Assembly (NCBI GenBank): GCA_012511995.1
Contig: JAAZFA010000437.1
Location: 1-5,013 of the forward strand
DNA length: 5,013 bases
Origin: Thermoproteota archaeon
GTDB lineage: Archaea > Thermoproteota > Bathyarchaeia > Bathyarchaeales > Bathycorpusculaceae
Direction: 5' to 3'
The translations under genes were made by a program, and so were the position numbers. Positions 1 through 4,510 of this stretch are shown piece after piece (within the stretch, counting starts at the first letter, position 1; every line of letters begins with the position of its first letter). The notes under the pieces are model-generated. The model worked only from the letters and a program-made list of their open reading frames with translations. It did no database searches and was not told where the DNA came from.

Positions 1-223
1 AAGTTTTCCTTGGTGTTGATGATTGTTGACGACTGGTTTCCATGTAATCCGTTAAGAGTAGGATACCCTGTATGATTAGGAATATACCGATTATTATGCC
101 GACAAGTCCTGGAAAAATTATCAAAAGGATACCAAAGATAATACATATGACGGCTAGTGCTGGTTTAGAAACAGTTATACCTGCTTTTCGCAGACCTTTA
201 TCAACTACGTCTGTCAAAAACAT
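1..223 (-). CDS. Small two-helix membrane protein, partial (3' end beyond window)
   Basis: The minus strand is open from an ATG at 221-223 to the left edge, giving 74 codons with no stop. An AGGAGG Shine-Dalgarno sequence lies 3 bases before the ATG, and an in-frame TGA sits just upstream of that. The product starts MFLTDVVDKGLRKAG, a charged amphipathic stretch. Residues about 22-52 follow as almost unbroken hydrophobics: one helix (ALAVICIIFGILLIIF), a Pro-Gly turn (PG, about 40-41), and a second helix (LVGIIIGIFLIIQGILLL). A polar tail rich in Ser, Thr, Gln and Lys follows. This is a helical hairpin with a short cytosolic N-terminus. The pattern resembles one repeat of DUF308/HdeD-like membrane proteins, but that is a resemblance only and no function is assigned. 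It has its own candidate TATA box, so it need not be in an operon with the gene upstream. Confidence 0.8.
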   Translation of the reverse strand, partial: MFLTDVVDKGLRKAGITVSKPALAVICIIFGILLIIFPGLVGIIIGIFLIIQGILLLTDYMETSRQQSSTPRKT

Positions 224-226
224 TTT

Positions 227-232
227 CCTCCT
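227..232 (-). promoter_or_regulatory. Shine-Dalgarno site of the small membrane protein
   Basis: The minus strand reads AGGAGG here, a full match to the anti-SD core, followed by AAA and the ATG. The spacer is short. It is the strongest ribosome binding site in the window and is what establishes the partial gene at the left edge as real. Confidence 0.7.
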
Positions 233-253
233 ATATGATCATTTTACTGCTGG

Positions 254-264
254 TTATTTTAAAG
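254..264 (-). promoter_or_regulatory. Candidate archaeal TATA box for the small membrane protein
   Basis: The minus strand reads CTTTAAAATAA, an archaeal TATA-like element. It is centred about 35 bases before the ATG, so transcription would begin about 10 bases before the start codon, at or just before the Shine-Dalgarno site. This is pattern matching only. Confidence 0.4.
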
Positions 265-272
265 TTGGTTAG

Positions 273-317
273 AAGCCCTGAAGCGTTAGGTGTATCGGTG
301 GGCTTGAGCCCTTAACG
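273..317 (-). other. Inverted-repeat cluster in the 224-364 intergenic region
   Basis: The 141 bases between the two minus-strand genes hold no gene. They do hold a small set of inverted repeats. The palindrome at 300-311 can fold as a GGGC/GCCC stem with a 4-base loop. AAGCCC at 273-278 is complementary to GGGCTT at 300-305, giving an alternative pairing. CGTTA at 284-288 pairs with TAACG at 313-317 around the palindrome. On the minus strand this lies downstream of the winged-helix gene and before the promoter of the small membrane gene, so a 3'-end structure or an operator is possible. No tRNA or box C/D motifs are visible. Confidence 0.35.
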
Positions 318-349
318 ATAGATGTGTTTAATTTTATGAAATGCTGGGG

Positions 350-362
350 AATGGAAAAAATA
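350..362 (-). terminator. T-run after the winged-helix gene
   Basis: A run of six T on the minus strand starts within a few bases of the stop codon of the winged-helix gene. Archaeal termination commonly occurs at such U-runs without a strong hairpin. The run is short, so this is a weak call. Confidence 0.35.
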
Positions 363-364
363 GT

Positions 365-970
365 TTAAAGGTTGTTGGTGTGGGTATGCTCGCTATGACT
401 ATGTGTTTGGTTTTCTGGGAATACTTGACCTGAAAATTTAGTTAACGTACGAAAACGTGGATCAACCACTGCATGTAATCGCTTACGTAAGTCTTCACCT
501 GTGAGTTCTCGACGTTTTAGCAGCTCCATTTTCTTTGCCAATTCCTCGTCCCCAAGACTCTTAAACCATGATTCAAAATCTCCGCGTTTCAAATGGAATT
601 CAAGTGAGGCTATATCAACGCGGTCGATTTTTACTGTAAAGTCTCTTAAATTATGCGCATGTACGTTAAGCGGGTTGCCAACTGACTTATAGAAGTTAAA
701 TGCTTTATCATGTGGAGCATAGGATAAGATGGCTGCTGCTTTCTCTTTGTTTATTTCGGAGATACCTAACGCTCCTTTGCCTTGAATAGTCAGAATATAG
801 AGACCCTTTTCTGGGCTGGTAACATAACCCATGCGTGTTAATCCTAAAAGGTGCATCATAACTGGCTGGAATTCTCTGTGCAATTCTTTTGCAATTTCCA
901 TGGCTTTTTGTGGCTTGTCGCTGAGAAACATGGACTCCAGTATTTCTTGTTTAATAGGTGATAAGCTCAT
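365..970 (-). CDS. Winged-helix protein with DUF5752-like C-terminal domain and His-rich tail
   Basis: This 201-residue soluble protein has two parts. Residues about 4-66 look like a winged helix-turn-helix: helix 1 at SPIKQEILESMF, helix 2 at KAMEIAKELHREF, a recognition helix around QPVMMHLLGLTRMGYV, then a wing with a YILT strand and a TIQGKGALG segment, as in MarR/ArsR-like folds. Residues about 89-157 resemble the archaeal DUF5752 family (SLEFHLKRGDFESWFKSLGD, then EELAKKM); this assignment is from memory of the family pattern. The tail is unusual, with His at 190, 192, 195 and 197. The start chosen is the ATG at 968-970, because AGGTG lies 9 bases upstream. A GTG at 980-982 would add four residues but overlaps that site. 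It is transcribed divergently from the glycosyltransferase, so a local regulator is plausible. The ligand and the DNA target are unknown. Confidence 0.8.
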   Translation of the reverse strand: MSLSPIKQEILESMFLSDKPQKAMEIAKELHREFQPVMMHLLGLTRMGYVTSPEKGLYILTIQGKGALGISEINKEKAAAILSYAPHDKAFNFYKSVGNPLNVHAHNLRDFTVKIDRVDIASLEFHLKRGDFESWFKSLGDEELAKKMELLKRRELTGEDLRKRLHAVVDPRFRTLTKFSGQVFPENQTHSHSEHTHTNNL

Positions 971-979
971 TTCTATATG

Positions 980-984
980 CACCT
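980..984 (-). promoter_or_regulatory. Shine-Dalgarno site deciding the winged-helix start
   Basis: The minus strand reads AGGTG, matching part of the GGAGGTGA anti-SD complement, with a 9-base spacer to the ATG at 968-970. The GTG within it is an in-frame possible start. Reading it as the ribosome binding site favours the downstream ATG. Confidence 0.55.
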
Positions 985-1022
985 GCGTAGAGGATTATGT
1001 TATTCAGAGTAATCAAACTTTT

Positions 1023-1064
1023 CCCCTGAAGTTATGCAAGCTATGAATTAATTATTCTAAGGGG
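1023..1064. promoter_or_regulatory. Divergent promoter region with inverted repeats
   Basis: The 971-1135 region separates two divergent genes and must hold both promoters. CCCCT at 1023-1027 and AGGGG at 1060-1064 form an inverted repeat. They enclose the AT-rich near-palindrome GAATTAATTATTC at 1045-1057 (GAAT, 5 bases, ATTC). The AT-rich core could serve as a TATA element on either strand, and the repeats could be an operator, possibly for the adjacent winged-helix protein. That link is inference from position only. Confidence 0.3.
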
Positions 1065-1070
1065 TTTGCA

Positions 1071-1087
1071 CATATTGGATAAAGCTT
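1071..1087 (+). promoter_or_regulatory. Candidate TATA region for the glycosyltransferase
   Basis: CATATTGGATAAAGCTT holds two overlapping TATA-like stretches. They would place transcription starts at roughly 1098-1110, leaving a leader of about 25-40 bases before the ATG at 1136. If the later site is used, an ATG at 1112 could be read as nearly leaderless. Confidence 0.3.
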
Positions 1088-1120
1088 TAGTACACTGCTT
1101 CCTAATTCCATATGATTAAT

Positions 1121-1125
1121 GGTGA
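1121..1125 (+). promoter_or_regulatory. Shine-Dalgarno-like site deciding the glycosyltransferase start
   Basis: GGTGA lies 10 bases before the ATG at 1136. The alternative ATG at 1112 has no purine-rich site before it. The site supports the internal start, which also gives the N-terminus expected for the family. Confidence 0.45.
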
Positions 1126-1135
1126 CATTGAAAGG

Positions 1136-2386
1136 ATGAAGATCGCTGCTTTTGTTTATGAATATCCTCCGAAAATTGTGGGTGGATTAGGAACATATGC
1201 TGCTGAAATTACACGTAAATTCGTTCTAAGTGACCATGATATAACGGTTTTCACGATGAATGATGACGAGGGGTCTTTACCTACAAGAGAGATCTGGCGT
1301 GGTATTGAAGTTCATAGACCCTTACATATTGATATTTCTGATTCATTACCTGATGTTATTGCCGAGGATATCCGTAAATGGGGTCGAGGTATTCACTTGT
1401 TTGGCAAACTCATGGTTTACAATTATCTATCAGCGGCTAAACTTGTTAACAAACTGATTAAACATGAAGGCATGAAGTACGATGTTGTCGTTGCCCATGA
1501 TTGGTTATCGGCAATGGGTGGTGTTACTGTGAAACGTGAAACCAACTTGCCTTTTGCCTTTCATGTTCACTCTACTGAGAAAGGGCGAACAATGGGTAAT
1601 GGTTCTGGTGTGGTTAGCAGCATAGAGTTACGGGCTGGTAAAACAGCTGATATGGTTGTTACTGTTTCGTATGCTATGAAAGATGAATTGGTTGGACTTG
1701 GTTTCCCACGTGAGAAAATACAGGTTAGTTATAACGGTGTAGATCCACAAAAGTATAATCCAGCAAACGTACCAAAAGAAGATATTGCACGGGTTCGCGG
1801 TAAATATGGCATAAAAGAAGATGAAGATATGATACTTTTCTTGGGTCGACTAGTGGGTGTCAAAGGTGTAGATAAATTAATAATGGCTATGTCCCATATT
1901 TTAGCAAAGAGACCCAAAGCTAAACTAGTAATTGTAGGTGTAGGCGACCTTCAAGAATATCTAACTAACTTAACAAAGATTACAAAAATGGGTGATTATG
2001 TTAAATTCTGCTTTGATTTTATTCCTGAAGAAGAACGAATTAATCATTATGCAGCCTGTGATGTAGCGGTATTTCCAAGTTACTATGAACCCTTTGGTAT
2101 TGTAGCCCTTGAGGCTATGAGCATGGAAAAACCAGTGGTAGTTGGTGCAGCAGGCGTAAGCGGTATGCGAGAAATCGTTCTTTGCTGTGGGGAAGAACAA
2201 TGTGGTTACCACATCGACCCTAACAACCCCTCTGATATTGCATGGGGCGTACTTAGTACATTGGAGAGTCCTGAGAAAATGAAGTGGCTGGGTAAAAACG
2301 GTCGAAAGCGTGTACTAGCTGAATTCACATGGAGCAAAATTGCAAAACATACACTAGATCTCTATGAAACAATTGCTAAACGGTAA
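1136..2386 (+). CDS. Glycosyltransferase, GT-B fold, glycogen synthase-like (GT4/GT5 type)
   Basis: This 416-residue protein has two Rossmann-like halves typical of GT-B retaining glycosyltransferases. The N-terminus MKIAAFVYEYPPKIVGGLGTY has the acceptor-side Gly-rich loop (residues 16-21). HDW at 121-123 and VHST at 144-147 match positions conserved in glycogen/starch synthases and related GT4 enzymes. The donor half begins near VSYNGVDPQKYNP (197-209). It carries LGRLVGVKG with Arg238 and Lys243, expected to bind donor phosphates, and the EX7E motif EPFGIVALE (Glu318, Glu326). The likely reaction is transfer of glucose or another hexose from a nucleotide sugar to a growing glycan in the cytosol; the exact donor and acceptor cannot be read from sequence. 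There is no signal peptide or membrane segment. An ATG at 1112 would add eight residues (MINGDIER), but the family normally begins at the chosen Met. A nucleotidyltransferase gene follows after 5 bases. Confidence 0.88.
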   Translation: MKIAAFVYEYPPKIVGGLGTYAAEITRKFVLSDHDITVFTMNDDEGSLPTREIWRGIEVHRPLHIDISDSLPDVIAEDIRKWGRGIHLFGKLMVYNYLSAAKLVNKLIKHEGMKYDVVVAHDWLSAMGGVTVKRETNLPFAFHVHSTEKGRTMGNGSGVVSSIELRAGKTADMVVTVSYAMKDELVGLGFPREKIQVSYNGVDPQKYNPANVPKEDIARVRGKYGIKEDEDMILFLGRLVGVKGVDKLIMAMSHILAKRPKAKLVIVGVGDLQEYLTNLTKITKMGDYVKFCFDFIPEEERINHYAACDVAVFPSYYEPFGIVALEAMSMEKPVVVGAAGVSGMREIVLCCGEEQCGYHIDPNNPSDIAWGVLSTLESPEKMKWLGKNGRKRVLAEFTWSKIAKHTLDLYETIAKR

Positions 2387-2391
2387 AGGCT

Positions 2392-3003
2392 TTGGCAGAC
2401 GAAGATTTGAAGCGTCGGGTCGCTCGAGAAGCCGCAACACTGCTGTATTTTGGTGCAGAAAAAGAATACAAGCAGGCAAAGGATAAGGCAGCTAAAACTT
2501 TAGGTGCTCATTTTTTGCCTTCTAATCGTGAGGTTGCCTTAGAATTGGATAATGTCACTGAAGAACAAGAGGGTAGCAAACGACGTGAAAGGTTGATTGA
2601 GATGCGCCATGATGCTTTGAATGTAATGCGTCTCTTGGGTGCTTACTGTCCTATTTTGATAGGGAGTGTCTGGCGAGGTACCATCAGGTTTGGCAGTGAC
2701 ATAGATATTGCTGTATATGCGGATGATCCAGAAGACGTCCTTTTTATGATAAAAACCCACGGTGTTAAAGTCAACAAAACTGAGTGGACCACTGTGAATA
2801 AGAATGGTGATGTCTTGGAGTCTTTCCATATTTACGCTCAAATTAATGTTAAACATGAGCTTGAAATTGTTGTGCGCAGTTCAGAAGAAGTAAATAAAAA
2901 GCGACGATGTGAAGCATTTGGTGATGAACTCAAAGGACTTAATATTCAACAATTGGAGAAAATACTCCAAACTAACCCTGTGCAACAGTTCATCCCTTAC
3001 TAA
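2392..3003 (+). CDS. Pol-beta superfamily nucleotidyltransferase domain protein
   Basis: This 203-residue protein has the nucleotidyltransferase signature ILIGSVWRGTIRFGSDIDIAV. It comprises Gly91-Ser92 followed by Asp103 and Asp105, the paired metal-binding carboxylates. HELEIVV near 155-161 offers a third acidic residue, probably Glu158. The family transfers a nucleotide from NTP to a protein, small molecule or RNA; the substrate here is unknown. About 85 N-terminal residues are helical and highly charged (KEYKQAKDKAAKTLG, then a Glu/Arg-rich helix) and may carry specificity. The TTG start at 2392-2394 is chosen because an in-frame stop lies at 2377-2379 and the next ATG would cut close to the catalytic core. 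No good Shine-Dalgarno is visible, so translation is probably coupled to the glycosyltransferase stop 5 bases upstream. It is not a sugar-1-phosphate nucleotidyltransferase of the GlgC/RfbA fold. An antitoxin-type MNT is possible, but no HEPN partner is present. Confidence 0.8.
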   Translation: MADEDLKRRVAREAATLLYFGAEKEYKQAKDKAAKTLGAHFLPSNREVALELDNVTEEQEGSKRRERLIEMRHDALNVMRLLGAYCPILIGSVWRGTIRFGSDIDIAVYADDPEDVLFMIKTHGVKVNKTEWTTVNKNGDVLESFHIYAQINVKHELEIVVRSSEEVNKKRRCEAFGDELKGLNIQQLEKILQTNPVQQFIPY

Positions 3004-3010
3004 TCACGCG

Positions 3011-3035
3011 GAAAAAATTAAAAAAGGTCTTAAAC
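3011..3035 (+). promoter_or_regulatory. Candidate promoter for the DUF2095 gene
   Basis: The 68 bases between the nucleotidyltransferase stop and the next start hold an A-rich stretch (3011-3026) and a CTTAAACT TATA-like element (about 3029-3036). The latter would place transcription about 12-16 bases before the ATG at 3072. It suggests the DUF2095 gene has its own promoter, although read-through from the upstream pair is equally possible. Confidence 0.35.
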
Positions 3036-3071
3036 TACTAGAACACTGCTTTTGTATGTTGTTGATGTGCT

Positions 3072-3473
3072 ATGCAAAAGAAAGACATCAAAAAAATGTT
3101 CCCCCACCTTTATGAGGAACTTAACTCAGGAGATGTAAAAGTTCCAATCGAAGGTATCCGTAAGAATGTAGCTGAGGCTGAAGCTGACAATTGCGATTGT
3201 TCCGATGAGTATGTGCAAAAAGACGCAGAAGAGTTAAGCCGCACTGAAATGTCTGATAAATTACGGCATTTTAATCCCCAAGCAGTAGATTTTCTTCGTC
3301 GTTGTGATACGGAAGCTCAAGCTGAAGAAATCGTCGCTTATCTAGAAAAAAAGGGTGAGATCACCAAAGAATATGCTGCAGATTTAAGGGCTCAGATGAA
3401 GAAGGATGGTATACGTAGTTTTGGGCCTAAAAAAGAAGAAAATCATTACTTCAAAGAAGCAGGACTCTACTAA
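3072..3473 (+). CDS. DUF2095 family archaeal protein
   Basis: This 133-residue, strongly charged, soluble protein is recognised as a DUF2095-type protein by three blocks. They are the N-terminal KKMFPHLYEELNSG with VPIEGIR, the central FLRRCDTEAQAEEIVAYLEKKGEI helix pair (74-97, shown here in one piece only to mark its extent), and the C-terminal RSFGPKKEENHYFKEAG. The family is described as conserved in archaea and has no known function. The segment between residues 31 and 66 is acidic and probably flexible, and holds a CDC motif at 41-43; a third Cys is at 78. There is no membrane segment or signal peptide. The ATG at 3072 is the first start after an in-frame TGA at 3063. The Shine-Dalgarno is poor, so a short or leaderless transcript is likely. 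It ends 43 bases from the convergent fructose bisphosphatase gene. Confidence 0.8.
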   Translation: MQKKDIKKMFPHLYEELNSGDVKVPIEGIRKNVAEAEADNCDCSDEYVQKDAEELSRTEMSDKLRHFNPQAVDFLRRCDTEAQAEEIVAYLEKKGEITKEYAADLRAQMKKDGIRSFGPKKEENHYFKEAGLY

Positions 3474-3494
3474 AACCTTTGAGTCATTAATTGC

Positions 3495-3513
3495 AAGAAA
3501 ATAAAAAGAAGAA
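3495..3513 (-). terminator. T-rich terminator of the glpX operon
   Basis: Just after the glpX stop codon the minus strand is T-rich (CTTCTTCTTTTTATTTTCTT), as is typical of archaeal termination. No stable hairpin precedes it. The plus strand of this 43-base convergent gap (3474-3516) shows only TTT at 3478-3480 and no clear terminator for the DUF2095 gene. Confidence 0.45.
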
Positions 3514-3516
3514 GGG

Positions 3517-4500
3517 CTAAGTTATCTGGCTATAAACTGGGTGCCCTTTGAATTTCAAGATTGTATTTGACCATTCGATGGTGCCGCTTGGTAGTCTTGT
3601 GCAAAATGATTGGACAGTTGCGCCCTCGGATGTGAACCGTACGGCATCTAACATTTCTCCTCTGGTAATTCCTGAAGCTGCAAATATCATTTCATTACCC
3701 TTTGCCAGTTCCTCTTCAGTGTAGCTTTTATCGATGTCTACTCCTGCAGCCTTCAATCGTTCCATACGTTTTGTATCATCTTTTTTGTCTTTCCAAACTT
3801 TAACAAGCATTGTTCCGCCTAAGCATTTTACCGCTGTAGCCGCCATTGTTGCTTCTGCGCCTGCGCCTGCTCCGATTAGTAGGTCTATACCTGAATCTGG
3901 GAGGCAAGTAACGATTGCGCCTGCGATGTCACCGTCGTTAATCAAGACGATTCTAACGCCAAGTGTCCTTAGACGTTTAAGTAATTCGTTGTGACGTTCA
4001 CGTTCTAGCATAATGACTGTAAAATTTGACAGGTCAAGTTTTTTAGCGGCTGCGACTGTCTTTACGATGTCTTCAATAGACATGTCGAGGTTAATTTTGT
4101 CTTTGGCTTTACCGTTGGTTGCAACTTTGAAATAGTATCCGTCGTCTGGTAATACCTTTAGGCAACCAGAAGGGGCGCATGCTAACGCTGATATAGCGTC
4201 TTTTTTTCCTTTCGAAGTGGCTGTAGTGCCGTCAACTTGGTCGATGACGAATTCAACTTTTGGACCATTACCTGTTCCAACTTTTTCGTTGTATGTAAAT
4301 GCTGGTGCGTTGTCTTTGGGTCCTTCACAGCAGATGACTTGACCATCTACTTCTGTTTGGTTTAAAGCTGCTCGGCTAAAGTCAAGGGCTGTTTGGTCTA
4401 CTTTATCTGGGTCACCTTTGCCGATGTGCATGGCAGCTCCTACTGCGCCGGCTGTGGTGATTCTTGTTAAGGCTGGAGCTAAAGATCTTAGGGATGTCAT
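3517..4500 (-). CDS. glpX: Class II fructose-1,6-bisphosphatase (GlpX type)
   Basis: This 327-residue enzyme hydrolyses fructose 1,6-bisphosphate to fructose 6-phosphate in gluconeogenesis, in the cytosol, with divalent metal. Its length matches the family. GlpX landmarks appear in order: IGKGDPDKVD (Asp35), NQTEVDGQVICCEGPKDNAP (Glu59, Asp63), EKVGTGNGPKVEFVIDQVDG with TT (Asp87, Asp90, Thr92), RIVLINDGDIAGAI (Asp189, Asp191) and SGIDLLIGAGAGAEATMAA (Glu216). Aligned from memory, these fall on the metal and substrate residues of E. coli GlpX (Asp33, Glu57, Asp61, Asp85, Glu88, Thr90, Glu213). The one visible change is Asp90 where E. coli has Glu. The C-terminus has the conserved ASGITRGEMLDAVRF segment. 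GTGA overlaps the gap after the upstream stop, 6 bases before this ATG, so it is the second gene of an operon. Inositol monophosphatase-like activity cannot be excluded, but the GlpX-specific blocks make it unlikely. Confidence 0.92.
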   Translation of the reverse strand: MTSLRSLAPALTRITTAGAVGAAMHIGKGDPDKVDQTALDFSRAALNQTEVDGQVICCEGPKDNAPAFTYNEKVGTGNGPKVEFVIDQVDGTTATSKGKKDAISALACAPSGCLKVLPDDGYYFKVATNGKAKDKINLDMSIEDIVKTVAAAKKLDLSNFTVIMLERERHNELLKRLRTLGVRIVLINDGDIAGAIVTCLPDSGIDLLIGAGAGAEATMAATAVKCLGGTMLVKVWKDKKDDTKRMERLKAAGVDIDKSYTEEELAKGNEMIFAASGITRGEMLDAVRFTSEGATVQSFCTRLPSGTIEWSNTILKFKGHPVYSQIT

Positions 4501-4506
4501 GTTTTT

Positions 4507-4510
4507 TCAC
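4507..4510 (-). promoter_or_regulatory. Intercistronic ribosome binding site for glpX
   Basis: GTGA follows directly after the upstream TAA stop on the minus strand and stands 6 bases before the glpX ATG. The 10-base gap points to one transcript and coupled translation. Confidence 0.4.

Noticed and set aside
72..272. Plus-strand 66-codon open frame at the left edge
   Set aside because: It is antisense to the minus-strand membrane protein, which has a perfect Shine-Dalgarno and a clear two-helix pattern. The plus-strand product shows no family features.
280..345. Possible tRNA or box C/D RNA in the intergenic region
   Set aside because: There is no T-loop GTTCGA-like block, no acceptor stem pairing and no paired C and D boxes on either strand.
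1970..2212. Minus-strand 80-codon open frame
   Set aside because: It is antisense to the EX7E donor domain of the glycosyltransferase and has no recognisable pattern.
2539..2856. Minus-strand 105-codon open frame
   Set aside because: It lies opposite the nucleotidyltransferase catalytic region, whose motifs are conserved on the plus strand. It is a shadow frame.
2392..3003. MNT/HEPN toxin-antitoxin module
   Set aside because: The nucleotidyltransferase is larger than typical MNT antitoxins and no HEPN-like gene lies next to it. The neighbours are a glycosyltransferase and a DUF2095 protein.
2909..3115. Plus-strand 68-codon frame bridging the nucleotidyltransferase end and the DUF2095 start
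   Set aside because: It overlaps both conserved genes in another frame and its product (Cys, Leu and Asn rich) looks random. The intergenic part is better read as a promoter region.
3850..3880. Direct repeat of gcgcctgc units
   Set aside because: It encodes the Gly-Ala loop GAGAGAEA of GlpX, a conserved part of the enzyme, not an independent repeat element.
3734..3994. Plus-strand 86-codon Ala/Pro/Ser-rich open frame
   Set aside because: The composition follows from the complement of the Gly/Ala repeat GAGAGAEA in GlpX. No ribosome binding site supports it.
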